Shown: positions 17,151 through 25,342 of the stretch, piece by piece
Layout: every line of letters begins with the position of its first letter
Position numbering within the stretch: position 1 is the stretch's first letter
From: a virus
IMG/VR virus record: IMGVR_UViG_3300036832_000938
Span: 1 to 40,283 of that record
Reading direction: 5' to 3' (one strand)
DNA length: 40,283 nt
The notes under the pieces: model-generated
The model's database searches: none
Told to the model about the DNA's origin: nothing
The model's input: only the letters and a program-made list of their open reading frames with translations
Translations under genes and position numbers: made by a program

Positions 17151-17249
17151 GTTGTCTCCTTACAGGAAAAGGGGCGGGAGGAGATAAGTAGTCATATCTC
17201 GTTTTGGAGGTTTCGAGTTGTGGGCTTCCCCCCGCCTGAGAATCGCTCG

Positions 17250-18479
17250 CTAACTTGCGACGACTACGGACCACTCAGGATAGAGCGCGCCATAGCCAAA
17301 CAAAACATCCCAGCGGCATTTCCACTGGTCGTTGTCGCCGTCCATGTACATCATGTAACGCATGAACGCGCCGGTCTCGGGATCGGTGTCGCCGAAGGCC
17401 TCAATAACGCCTTTATCCGGGACATCCAACTTTCCAAACACGACCGCGTAAGCCTTCTCGTGAAATGCGAGGCCTGTGGTGATGGGGGCCGTTCCACCCG
17501 AGGCCACCCAGACGCTGAGTGCAGCGCCGGCCGGCGGGGCCTGGCTGATGTTCTGATACTGGCCCGTGCTGGTCATGGCTGGATAGATCGGAAGATTGGT
17601 CGTCGCGGTAAGCGGAGTTGTTGCCGTCACCACAAACGACTGCAGCGCGCCGATCGACTGGCGGGACTGCGCGTTGACCGTATTGACTGCCGTCGCTCCC
17701 GTGCCGATCGTAAAGCGCGTGCCAGCAGGGAGTGTGCCCGAGGTCCAGCCGCTGGTGACGAGCGTTGAGCCGGTCTGGCTCGCGCCCGAGACGACCGGCG
17801 TTCCGGCATAGGTCGGAGCTGTCGTAGTCGGTGTGTTCTGCGATTTGAACCACTGCAGACCATGCGCCTCGCCGATGCTGCCGGTTCGGTACTGCATTTC
17901 GATCTCTTGGCCGGCATGAAAGAGGGTCTGGTCCTTCTTGACGGCGTTCGCCATCATTTGCGGGCTGACGATGATCATCCTGTCCTGCGTGTTCATCGGG
18001 CAATCGAAATTGTCCATCACCACACCCGCGTCGATGTAGATGCCATTGTCCGTCGGCGGCGTACCGGGCGTGCCCACTGAGTTCGGACAGGTGTTCACGG
18101 CGAACAGGAACGACTGGTAATCGACGTAGTTCGACAGCGCATCCGCGGCCGGTTTTCCATATTTTTCGTAGAGATGATCGGCATTCAAAAATCTCTCTGC
18201 GCTCGACATCTGATACGCCACATTGGCTTGGATGCTCATCGTCAAGGGCGTAGTGAGATTCGTAATGGATTGAAAGGTTGCCGCCTGCGCTGCAGTGACC
18301 GTGAAGCGCTGCGGTTTCGGAATTTGGATGCTCTGGCCGGCCTTGTTATGCGAGCCGACGACGGCGCCGAACTCGTCCGAATAGGAATGATCGACGTTGC
18401 GAGCAAACTTTAAATTGTTCTTCCAGCGGGCCAAGGTTTTCCAAAGGACCACCTGGGTGTTGACAAAGGTGTTGGGCAT
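17250..18479 (-). CDS. Major capsid protein, P22 gp5-like, 409 aa
   Basis: The N-terminal part (NTFVNTQVVLWKTLARWKNNLKFARNV) and following GQSIQIPKPQRFTV match P22-type coat proteins. The remainder follows the HK97-like plan with a beta-rich insertion near residues 220-330, where P22 coat has its I-domain. Length is close to P22 gp5 (430 aa). A strong AGGAG site lies 6 bases before the ATG. It forms the icosahedral shell around the scaffold. The neighbours are scaffold upstream and head completion downstream. Confidence 0.85.
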   Translation of the reverse strand: MPNTFVNTQVVLWKTLARWKNNLKFARNVDHSYSDEFGAVVGSHNKAGQSIQIPKPQRFTVTAAQAATFQSITNLTTPLTMSIQANVAYQMSSAERFLNADHLYEKYGKPAADALSNYVDYQSFLFAVNTCPNSVGTPGTPPTDNGIYIDAGVVMDNFDCPMNTQDRMIIVSPQMMANAVKKDQTLFHAGQEIEMQYRTGSIGEAHGLQWFKSQNTPTTTAPTYAGTPVVSGASQTGSTLVTSGWTSGTLPAGTRFTIGTGATAVNTVNAQSRQSIGALQSFVVTATTPLTATTNLPIYPAMTSTGQYQNISQAPPAGAALSVWVASGGTAPITTGLAFHEKAYAVVFGKLDVPDKGVIEAFGDTDPETGAFMRYMMYMDGDNDQWKCRWDVLFGYGALYPEWSVVVAS

Positions 18480-18645
18480 AGGAGACTCCTGTGATTGCGA
18501 TCGTGATGGGAAATACCGACTGAATCAGCCGGCTCATTCTTCGCAGTCTCCGTGTCTGCCATGCTTTTCGGACCTCGGATTTTACAGTGTCCGGGAACTG
18601 AATTGGTTTGCCTGGATTGCGGCTCCGGGCGGGCACGAACGAACC
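18480..18645 (-). promoter_or_regulatory. Leader region of the coat gene
   Basis: These 166 bases between scaffold and coat hold no convincing gene. On the minus strand there is a TGTAAAAT element that could be an extended -10, with a poor -35, and an AGGAG ribosome site at the coat start. A private coat promoter would suit the high demand for this protein. The evidence is weak. Confidence 0.25.
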
Positions 18646-19581
18646 TTACTTCCGTTTGGCGAGACGGCGCTCGACTTCCTCCCATTGCGCGAAGGATTTC
18701 GCACCGTGGTCGGGTTTAGATAGGGCCGATTGGGAACTGCCAGTGGTGCTGAGTTTCGCCGGCACTTTGACCGGCGCAGGCGCTTCCGCTTCCGGTTCCG
18801 CTGCGGCAGCGTGGCCGTTTGAAGCGAGCGAGGCCATCAGCTTGCCCATTTCGAAAATCTGTATGTCGCGCGGCAACTGCGCAATGCGCTCGGCTGCCTT
18901 CTTGTCGTCGATCAACGCCTGGCCAAGCGCCGGGCCATGATGCAAGACTACATCGACCATCAGAGGCGACATCGGGGTCTGCGCGATCTCGGCATCGTAG
19001 TCAGGATGTTCCTTGATATGGTCGCCGAGCTGCTTTCCGTAGTCGTCTAGGATGCGCTGCTGCGCGGCTTTGGCCTGCTGCTCCTGCTGCTTGCGCTCAT
19101 ATTGGTTCTCTATCCATTTACGCTGCGCCTCATCGTATTTGGCGACCTCGTTCTCATACTCATCGAGCGTCCCTGGAAAGGTCGAGAGCTTGGGGCGCAC
19201 CGGCGGCTTATCCTCTGCCGGTGCTGGCTGCTGCGCCGCGGGAGCCGCCGCCTCGGCTCCACTGGCGGGTGCTGCTTGGCTGGCGGGCTGTTGCTGTTGC
19301 AGCGTCCGCCGTTCGCGACGCAACTCGGTAACTTCTTTAAGCAGCTTGGCGCGCTCGTCGGCGAGTGAGAGCTTCGGCTTCGCAGGCGCCTTTGGCTCCG
19401 ACTGCTCTTCGCCCGGTGCCGCTTCTGCCGCTGGTTCGCTAGCGGTTTCGCTAGCGGTTTCGGCGGGGTGTTCTTCTACTGCCTCTGCCGGCTTCGCTTC
19501 TGTAGGTGCGTTGTATTTGCCGCCGCCGGCTTCGAACTCGGCGAACGTGGTCGGTGCGGCGGGCGTGGGTGTTTCTGCCAT
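18646..19581 (-). CDS. Scaffolding protein, P22 gp8-like in position and composition, 311 aa
   Basis: The protein is Ala/Pro/Glu-rich and mostly helical. The acidic disordered N-terminus contains a duplicated ETAS pair near residue 40. A Leu/Arg/Gln coiled coil (about 75-100) follows, and the C-terminal tail is basic (EEVERRLAKRK), like the coat-binding end of P22 scaffold. It precedes the coat gene, as in P22. Its ATG follows directly after the stop of the 67-residue gene. No protease motif is seen, so release rather than proteolysis of scaffold is likely. Confidence 0.7.
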   Translation of the reverse strand: MAETPTPAAPTTFAEFEAGGGKYNAPTEAKPAEAVEEHPAETASETASEPAAEAAPGEEQSEPKAPAKPKLSLADERAKLLKEVTELRRERRTLQQQQPASQAAPASGAEAAAPAAQQPAPAEDKPPVRPKLSTFPGTLDEYENEVAKYDEAQRKWIENQYERKQQEQQAKAAQQRILDDYGKQLGDHIKEHPDYDAEIAQTPMSPLMVDVVLHHGPALGQALIDDKKAAERIAQLPRDIQIFEMGKLMASLASNGHAAAAEPEAEAPAPVKVPAKLSTTGSSQSALSKPDHGAKSFAQWEEVERRLAKRK

Positions 19582-19785
19582 CTACTGCGGGTGCTCCTTC
19601 AATGTCTCGAGGGCATGTCCGCAAAGCCCTTGGACCACGCTATGCGCGGCTTCCCGCCAGCCCTCCTGCATGCGTGGCGGCAGCTCCTCCCAGGCCGGCA
19701 CAGGCAGCGGCTGCGCTTCCGCGCGGACCACCTGTGCGTAGGCTTCGTACGCAGCTTCGGCGATCGTATTCCAGTTAGCGGGCAT
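19582..19785 (-). CDS. Small phage protein with Trp/Ala pattern, 67 aa
   Basis: The pattern AYEAYAQVVRAEA, then WEELPPRMQEGWREAAHSV, recurs in small phage and prophage proteins of unknown role. No SD is evident before the ATG. The last core of repeat array 1 lies about 20 bases upstream, so this gene is the first coding region after the array in the direction of transcription. It abuts the scaffold gene. Confidence 0.6.
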   Translation of the reverse strand: MPANWNTIAEAAYEAYAQVVRAEAQPLPVPAWEELPPRMQEGWREAAHSVVQGLCGHALETLKEHPQ

Positions 19786-19804
19786 GGGATCACTGCGGGA
19801 TATT

Positions 19805-20250
19805 TACTCTGCTTTGCGGCGCGGTGCGTCACGAAACGGCGCGCCTCGGCACGATGCGTAACGTGAATAGCGGAAATAATATGGCTCTGCTCTGCGTTAC
19901 GTTACGGGGCGCTACGGCACGCAACGTTACGTTACGATGCGTGATAAAACTTGCTCTGCTCTGCGCTACGTAACGCTGCAAAACGACACGCTACGACGCG
20001 ACACGGAACGCGACGATACTGGGCGCGACGGGACAACAAATCCTCAAGAACTCTGCTCTGCGTGACGTTGCGGAACGACACAGTGCGCTACGCAACTGCG
20101 CGACACGCTCAATAATATTGCTCGGCTCTGCACCGCGCCGCGCCACGATACGATGCGCGACAATACGCAACGTGACGATAAACCATCTGCTCTGCTTTTG
20201 CGGCACGTTGCGATACGTCACAGGCACGCCACATAACGTTACGTCACGGC
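19805..20250 (-). repeat. Array 1 of CTCTG-core / CGNNA pentamer repeats (6 units)
   Basis: Six units are visible on the plus strand. Each has a core close to CTCTGCTCTG followed by a run of 5-base words of the form CGNNA or CGNNG. Core starts are near 19807, 19885, 19954, 20051, 20121 and 20187. The unit at 19885 has ten consecutive CG-starting pentamers from 19895 to 19944. The CG dinucleotide thus recurs every 5 bp, half a helical turn. On the transcribed minus strand it reads as TNNCG runs ending in CAGAG cores. No gene is supported here. The block lies between the 164-residue gene and the 67-residue gene of the late region. Confidence 0.9.
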
Positions 20251-20255
20251 AAGAC

Positions 20256-20750
20256 TTACGTGATCATCTGCCGGATGGCGTCCATGGTATCCACGATGGC
20301 GCGTTGGTGCGCGGTCTCATGGGTAATGATGGGCGCAATTTGCTTCAATATCTTCGGCTGCAGCACACTCGCGACGACGCCCGTGATAGCGAGCGAGACA
20401 TCGTAGCGCTGCCGTTCATTCAGACTGAGGGACTCGTAATTCTGGACGCACTGCGTCAGGTCATTAAATTCGCGACGCGCTTTGCGCCGCACAAACTGTA
20501 CGCTTTTCTCTCCAACCCGGATCACGCCCACATCGTCCAGCCGGCGCAGCGATAACTCGACACACTCAAATTTGCGCCCGTGCTCCTGAATCAGCCGGCG
20601 GCGCGCGGTACGCAGCGAGCTTTTGGCTTTCGTGCGCACATCGGCTCCAATGTGGTGGGAGATCACGCTGTAGGGAAGCGACTCTCCGGTCTGCAGTCCC
20701 ATCAGGAGTTCAATGCACTGCTGCGTTTCGGGATTGGACTGAAATTTCAT
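20256..20750 (-). CDS. Protein between the repeat arrays, possible winged-helix DNA-binding, 164 aa
   Basis: The segment LPYSVISHHIGADVRTKAKSSLRTARRRLIQEHG at about residues 23-56 looks like a helix-turn-helix or winged-helix reader with a basic recognition helix. A beta-hairpin-like part (FECVELSLRRLDDVGVIRVG) follows, and the C-terminal half is helical. I know no named family. The gene is flanked on both sides by the pentamer arrays, and a core copy lies directly against its ATG (20752 onward), serving in place of a normal SD. It is the best candidate to bind the arrays, which is inference. Confidence 0.65.
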   Translation of the reverse strand: MKFQSNPETQQCIELLMGLQTGESLPYSVISHHIGADVRTKAKSSLRTARRRLIQEHGRKFECVELSLRRLDDVGVIRVGEKSVQFVRRKARREFNDLTQCVQNYESLSLNERQRYDVSLAITGVVASVLQPKILKQIAPIITHETAHQRAIVDTMDAIRQMIT

Positions 20751-20751
20751 G

Positions 20752-21500
20752 CTCTGCTCTGCTTTGCGTTACGTAACGGCACAAAACACCGCGCTACAGG
20801 ACGTTGAGGTACAACGCGCCACAGCACTTGCACGCAACGGCACGCGGCGACACGGGAAACTCTTCATACATGCTCTGCTCTACGGAACGCTGCGGAACGC
20901 TACGCTACGCAACGTAACGCTACGAAAATACCTGCTCTGCTCTACGGCACGATACGAAACGAAGCGCGACGTCACGCGACGTAGCGTCACCTTAAAAGCT
21001 CTGCCCTGCGGTACGCCACGATGCATAACGCAACGCCGCAGCACGCTACGGGGCGATACCCAAGGGAAATATCTGCTCTGCTCGGCGTGACGATACGGAA
21101 CGGAACGTTGCGAAACGTTACGACACGTGACGCGACGAAAAATACCTGCTCTGCTCTGCGGCACGCAACGAGACACGACGATACGGAACGCTTCGCTACG
21201 GTACGCCAACTCTTCATACTTGCTCTGCTCTGCGTGACGCTACGTAACGCTGCGGAACAATGCGGAACGCCACAGTACGAAAATACCTGCCCTGCTTTAC
21301 GGTACAGTACGTTACGCCGCACTGCGCCACGCGACGCTACGGGAGAAAATACTTGCTCTGCTCTGCGTTACGACACAGGACGACACGCCGCTGTACGAGA
21401 CGGAACGGTACGTAAAATATCTGCTCTGCTCTACGAGGCGGTACATCACGCGACATAACGGAACGAAACGCGACGTAACGGAACGCCACATTGCGTTAAC
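20752..21500 (-). repeat. Array 2 of CTCTG-core / CGNNA pentamer repeats (10 units)
   Basis: Cores start at 20752, 20873, 20935, 20999, 21076, 21149, 21223, 21290, 21356 and 21424, giving units of about 62-77 bp except the first (121 bp). Each core is followed by about nine CG-phased pentamers; for example 20883-20927 is nine in a row. Two linker types precede cores: AAAATACCTG (several units) and AACTCTTCATAC (two units about 350 bp apart). The pentamer words differ from unit to unit while the phase and core are kept. No convincing coding sequence is present on either strand. Confidence 0.9.
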
Positions 21501-21503
21501 ATC

Positions 21504-22112
21504 CTAAGCCGCCAACCGCTTTTCAATGTCCTTCAGACTGAGTGGCTTCCAGACCACATTGACCACCCGATACCGTCCCTTGGTTCCACCATTCGCCGGC
21601 CGAAACCGTCCGACTCCGACCTGCAGTCCCGCTTCCACCAAGAATTCGGTGAGTACCTCCTTGGTAATCAATTCATCGAACAGCGCGAAGTCCGCAGTCC
21701 CGCGCCAGGCTTTGACCATCGGATAGCAGCGCAAGACCCGTGTATGGTTGCCGCGGGCGCCGCCCTGCGCATCGCAGTGAATCCACTCACCCAATATCGA
21801 CTCATCCGTCAGGCCCGTATCCAGGTCGCTCAAGGGCGAGATGCCGGAAATAATGTGCTGCGTCCAGGTGGATGCCCCTTTACCGGGAATCTTTTTTTTT
21901 GACAGCTTGGCAGCACCCTCGAGTGACTTCTTGATCGCCATGCCGGGCACGATGAGATGCTTCTTTTCGTTCAGATGAACCCGGTTCTTCCAGGTCCGCG
22001 CCTCGTAGGCTTCTGCCAACTCCTTTTCAATCTTCGGCGTATTGTGGAATCTCGATTGAGAGTAAGGACTCAATGAAGCTAACTCCACTTCAACGATTGT
22101 GGCTCGTTCCAT
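21504..22112 (-). CDS. Conserved phage protein of unknown function, 202 aa
   Basis: Its parts in order are a short N-terminal strand (TIVEVELASLSPYSQSR), an EKELAEAYEARTWK helix, an IVPGMAIKKSLEGAAK segment, GKGASTWTQHI, an RVLRCYPMVKAWRG strand, and VGVGRFRPANGG-x-GRY. I recognise this layout from unnamed proteins of many tailed phages but know no activity. It lies upstream of array 2. A 140-base AT-rich leader with direct repeats precedes it. No strong SD is visible. Confidence 0.7.
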   Translation of the reverse strand: MERATIVEVELASLSPYSQSRFHNTPKIEKELAEAYEARTWKNRVHLNEKKHLIVPGMAIKKSLEGAAKLSKKKIPGKGASTWTQHIISGISPLSDLDTGLTDESILGEWIHCDAQGGARGNHTRVLRCYPMVKAWRGTADFALFDELITKEVLTEFLVEAGLQVGVGRFRPANGGTKGRYRVVNVVWKPLSLKDIEKRLAA

Positions 22113-22253
22113 GTATCTTTTAGACCGCCCCTATTTTTCTAGAACGGTATCAATTTACACCCAAACGTTTTCGCCCACAACTGTTTTTTGAGAGCAGGTA
22201 TGTTTTCCCCTATAACTATTTTTACGAGGGTATCGTTTAACGTGTGTAACGTT
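22113..22253 (-). promoter_or_regulatory. AT-rich control region with three degenerate direct repeats
   Basis: Three related stretches of about 27 bases begin at 22131, 22181 and 22216. Each has CTATTTTT or CTGTTTTTT, then an AGA/CGA-rich step, then GGTAT and a T-rich end. The region is much richer in A/T than its neighbours. The middle copy contains AGAGCAGGTAT, the reverse complement of the linker/core junction found in the repeat arrays. It may hold a promoter or operators for the gene at 21504-22112. No clear -35/-10 pair could be fixed. Confidence 0.45.
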
Positions 22254-22391
22254 TCAATGCAGCCATAACGCAGCGGTCAGAAAGGCCAACCCCAACCAAC
22301 CGAACTGCAGCCGCAGGTGCGCGATGCCGAGGCCCGCCAGCACGAACAGCACGAAGGCAAAAGCCAGCAGGATCAGATGTACGGTCGTCAC
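22254..22391 (-). CDS. Mini membrane protein, 45 aa, two hydrophobic helices
   Basis: The GTG start lies in a GTGA overlap with the stop of the 173-residue gene. The product begins VTTVHLILLAF, has two hydrophobic stretches (about 4-22 and 28-44) and ends ALWLH. Very short membrane proteins with a VHL start and a second helix of this kind are common in phage structural modules. The function is unknown; holin-like or lysis-timing roles are possible. Confidence 0.65.
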   Translation of the reverse strand: MTTVHLILLAFAFVLFVLAGLGIAHLRLQFGWLGLAFLTAALWLH

Positions 22392-22909
22392 TCTTCGGCG
22401 TCCTCGGGTTTCGCGCCGAGCTTCGACACTTTGCCGACGCGCGCCGCGGCTGAGAAATCGACGTTCTGCACGTCCTGCGTTCCCTGACAGTAGCCGAGGA
22501 AGGCCCGCACGTCGGATGTGCCGTCGTCATGCACTGCGATCACCAGCGCAGCGACGGGCGCGGCGTTCGGGTCCGCGGGCTGAAACTGCACGATGTCGCC
22601 TAAATTCACAGGAGTGGTTGCCATAGTAGTTGGTTCCTTTCGTTTCTTCGGTTGTTGATCCTTTGCCTTCAAGTCATGGGCCAATGCTTTGGTTTGCGCA
22701 TGTAAGCTTTCCACGAGCTCTTCGAGGTCCGCCACCTCGCTCGTAAGCCGCGCGTTCTTTTCCTGCAGCGTCGCGTTCTCCTCCCACAGCACCGTCATCG
22801 CCGCTTTGTGTGTGGCAGGGATGGCCTCTATCATCCCGTGCTCGATCGGCGCGGGCTTATTCTGCGGCTTCGGCGCCTGTATCGCCTTGTTCTTCGCTTT
22901 GGTTGCCAT
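22388..22909 (-). CDS. Two-part phage protein: coiled coil plus small C-terminal domain, 173 aa
   Basis: Residues 1-30 are Lys/Pro-rich. Residues 35-85 form a coiled coil (ENATLQEKNARLTSEVADLEE). From residue 96 a compact domain starts (MATTPVNLGDIVQFQP, ALVIAVHDDG, VRAFLGY) that looks like a free-standing small phage protein. An internal ATG at 22624 is preceded by AAAGGAA at good spacing, so a 77-residue short form is probably made as well. It overlaps the portal gene by 53 bases. Confidence 0.65.
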   Translation of the reverse strand: MATKAKNKAIQAPKPQNKPAPIEHGMIEAIPATHKAAMTVLWEENATLQEKNARLTSEVADLEELVESLHAQTKALAHDLKAKDQQPKKRKEPTTMATTPVNLGDIVQFQPADPNAAPVAALVIAVHDDGTSDVRAFLGYCQGTQDVQNVDFSAAARVGKVSKLGAKPEDAEE

Positions 22910-25031
22910 TGGTCATCACTGGTACATTCAGTGCCTGATGCATCGCCTGGGCATGCTCAGCGGCCTGCATGCCATGCTCGTGCGCGGCCTTGTGTACTGC
23001 CATGCGTACTTCGTGATCGCGGTCGGCGGCGGCCTCGAGCGCTTTCACCCGCGCATCCATCATCGAGAGCAGCGCATCGTTCTTCGCGTTGAGCTCAGCC
23101 ACTCGGATCTGTGTCGCCGCCTTCAATTGTTCGGTCTGGAACTTCTGCTGCTCGACCGCCTGATCCCGCTGGAATTTGCCCTGCTCCTCCACTTGCTTCT
23201 GCTGAATGATCTGTTTGAGCTGCGCATTCTCCTGCATGGCCTGCATGCCCTGCGCGACCTGCTGTTGCACCTGCGGCGGCAGCGGCGGTGCATTCGGATC
23301 TTGTTCCGCGAACTGCGGCGGAGTCCAGCGCTGCGCAATCTCGTCAGCATAGTGCCCGAGCTCGGGCTCTTTGATGCGCGCTCCGATGTCGCGGATCAGC
23401 GCCCAACCTTGCGGATCGCGTGTGGCAATGGTTTCGATGAAGGAGGTGGCCGCTTCGCGCTGGGTCTTGAAAGACGGCCCGACGCTGACGACCACCTCAT
23501 AGCGACCTTTCTCGAGCAGGAGCTGCTTCATCGCGCCGGGATCATTGATGCGCACCAATTGATGCTTGCCGTTTGGCAAGGTGACGCGTTTCTGCGCGGG
23601 CCCGGAGTTGCGGTTCAATCTCAGGTCGACTTCGATCACATCCTGATAGAGCGCTTTGAGGGCGCGTGACAGGTTCTCGGCAAAGTGTGCAGTGCCCTGG
23701 CCGGTCTGCTGCTGCAATGCGAGGATGGCCTTGCCCGATTGCCGGGACGGGTCCATTGCTCCGAGTGCTGGATCGAAGAAGCCCGTGGTGGCCTTGACGT
23801 CCTCTTTCGCCTGATTCGAGACCAGCGTGAATTCCTGGACCGGCGGTACGAAGACCTTCCAGTCAGGCGGCGGGACCGGATTGCCGCGGCTGTCCTGCAC
23901 GCCGTTATAGAAGAGCACGCCGTCATTCGAGCTGTTGGCGGTCTTCCACTGCTCCTCGTGCCCGGTCAATTGCTCGGTGTTCGCCAGCCATTTCGGCTTG
24001 GGCGCCAGCACAACCGCTTCCAATTTGAGGGATTCCGAGCAGTTATACGTCTGCTGGCTCGGCAGCGCGTCGCTGATCAAGCTCTTTACAATGCGTTTGC
24101 CGTCGGCATAGAACTCGGTTGCGACGACTTCGTAGATTGGGATGCGCGTGCCGAGCCAGGGGGTCTCATCTAGGACCTCCGCACCCGAGATGAGAAACTG
24201 GGTCACCTCAGGATAATCGACCTCGCGCACATTCCCTTCGCCGGCCAGTGCAACGACACCCGGCGGCAGGCGCTTCAGGAATTGCTTGTCGTCGACGAAG
24301 CCCGTCGAACCGTCTGAGAAGCGCTGCAGCTTGCGTGTCTTGTAGTCGAGGCGCCAGTATTCACCGACCCACACATCGCGCCCGTCACCCCAGTCGCTAT
24401 AGGTCGCGTCTTCCCGATAGAACGAGACATCCACCACCGCGGCATCCGGCCAGCGGCGTTGAAACTCTTCGATACTGAACCGCTGCCGGCCAATCGCCCA
24501 GCGCCGATCACGCCCGTCCTGCTCTTTGTTGCCACGGTCGAGTGCCCACGAAATGGGGTCTTCAATCGTGCGGATGCGCACTTCCTGCTCGAGGGATTCG
24601 GGCCCGACGTAATCGACCGTGAGACCAATCAGGCCGAAGCCGCCGCTCGCTACGTAGCCGATTGCGGTCCCGTAAGCCACCTGTGAATCACTGGCGTATT
24701 CGATATGGCGGATGCGGCCCTCGAGATACTCCGCGACTTCGGAGGTGGCCGAATCGTCGGCCGGCGAGACCTGGCCGCCAGGCGTGTTCAACAGGTTGTT
24801 GTTGATGACCTGCTGCACGGGCTGTTCGAGCAGGTTGACGACGATCGCGGGGCGGTCCTTGCCCCGGGCGCTGACGTCGTTCGGGTCCCACTGATCGCCA
24901 GCGCGGAACTTCAGGCGCTTGGTATAGGCTTCGCGGATGTCGTGCTCACGCACGAGGGTTTCCCGCCAGCATTTCCGCGCTTGCTCGCAGATCGAGAGCG
25001 ATTCGTAGCTGTCGGGTGAGTCAGGCATCAA
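22857..25031 (-). CDS. Portal protein, P22-like, 724 aa
   Basis: The N-terminal helical start (ICEQARKCWRETLVREHDIREAY, then FRAGDQWDP) and RPAIVVNLLEQPVQQVINN are characteristic of P22-type portals. The length matches P22 gp1 (725 aa). The C-terminal 150 residues are Gln/Ala-rich coiled coil, corresponding to the barrel helices. Twelve copies form the DNA channel at one vertex and bind terminase. Its ATG overlaps the stop of the DUF3008-like gene, and the terminase lies upstream, as expected. Confidence 0.85.
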   Translation of the reverse strand: MMPDSPDSYESLSICEQARKCWRETLVREHDIREAYTKRLKFRAGDQWDPNDVSARGKDRPAIVVNLLEQPVQQVINNNLLNTPGGQVSPADDSATSEVAEYLEGRIRHIEYASDSQVAYGTAIGYVASGGFGLIGLTVDYVGPESLEQEVRIRTIEDPISWALDRGNKEQDGRDRRWAIGRQRFSIEEFQRRWPDAAVVDVSFYREDATYSDWGDGRDVWVGEYWRLDYKTRKLQRFSDGSTGFVDDKQFLKRLPPGVVALAGEGNVREVDYPEVTQFLISGAEVLDETPWLGTRIPIYEVVATEFYADGKRIVKSLISDALPSQQTYNCSESLKLEAVVLAPKPKWLANTEQLTGHEEQWKTANSSNDGVLFYNGVQDSRGNPVPPPDWKVFVPPVQEFTLVSNQAKEDVKATTGFFDPALGAMDPSRQSGKAILALQQQTGQGTAHFAENLSRALKALYQDVIEVDLRLNRNSGPAQKRVTLPNGKHQLVRINDPGAMKQLLLEKGRYEVVVSVGPSFKTQREAATSFIETIATRDPQGWALIRDIGARIKEPELGHYADEIAQRWTPPQFAEQDPNAPPLPPQVQQQVAQGMQAMQENAQLKQIIQQKQVEEQGKFQRDQAVEQQKFQTEQLKAATQIRVAELNAKNDALLSMMDARVKALEAAADRDHEVRMAVHKAAHEHGMQAAEHAQAMHQALNVPVMTNGNQSEEQGDTGAEAAE

Positions 25032-25234
25032 TCCTTGCCGTGATTGCGTATGGCGTCTAAGGCGCCGTGCAGCGCCTTCTTCTTTGCCGGCAGCTTCTTT
25101 TCCTTCGTCGCTGCGAAGTCATGTAACTGCTGGCCGGTCATCGAGAGCACGCCCTTGTTGCGGGCGTATACCGCAGAAGGATCGTGCTCCCCGATGGCCA
25201 TGAGGCGGCGCTGCGCTTTGGACGTGGCGGGCAT
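25028..25234 (-). CDS. DUF3008-family small protein, 68 aa
   Basis: The sequence opens with SKAQRRLMAIGEHDPSAVYARNKGVLSM, continues with QQLHDFAATKEKKLP and ends with a basic tail. This is the pattern of DUF3008, small basic proteins often next to phage portal or terminase genes, with no proven role. Its stop overlaps the portal start (ATGA). Size agrees with the family. Confidence 0.8.
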   Translation of the reverse strand: MPATSKAQRRLMAIGEHDPSAVYARNKGVLSMTGQQLHDFAATKEKKLPAKKKALHGALDAIRNHGKD

Positions 25235-25243
25235 TCTATTGTG

Positions 25244-25342
25244 TTACTGATCCTTGGTCATCTGCCATAACGCGAACAGCGCATAGGCCAGCAACACAAA
25301 CAGCCACGTGACCACTATCCAAAGCGGAACGCATGCGTTCAT
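25244..25342 (-). CDS. Mini membrane protein, 32 aa
   Basis: The ATG follows immediately after the TAA of the Pro-rich gene. The product is one hydrophobic helix (WIVVTWLFVLLAYALFAL) with a short polar tail ending in KDQ. It matches the pattern of other one-helix mini proteins in this genome (27094, 30003, 33187). The function is not known. Confidence 0.6.
   Translation of the reverse strand: MNACVPLWIVVTWLFVLLAYALFALWQMTKDQ

Noticed and set aside
20749-21458. Open frames of 109-145 codons through the arrays on both strands
   Set aside because: They arise because the pentamer words rarely form stops. The predicted proteins are monotonous Arg/Val/Thr strings with no start signals, and frames exist on both strands equally.
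19805-21500. CRISPR-like array
   Set aside because: The conserved core is short and irregularly spaced. The intervals are not unique spacers but runs of CG-phased pentamers, and no cas gene is present.
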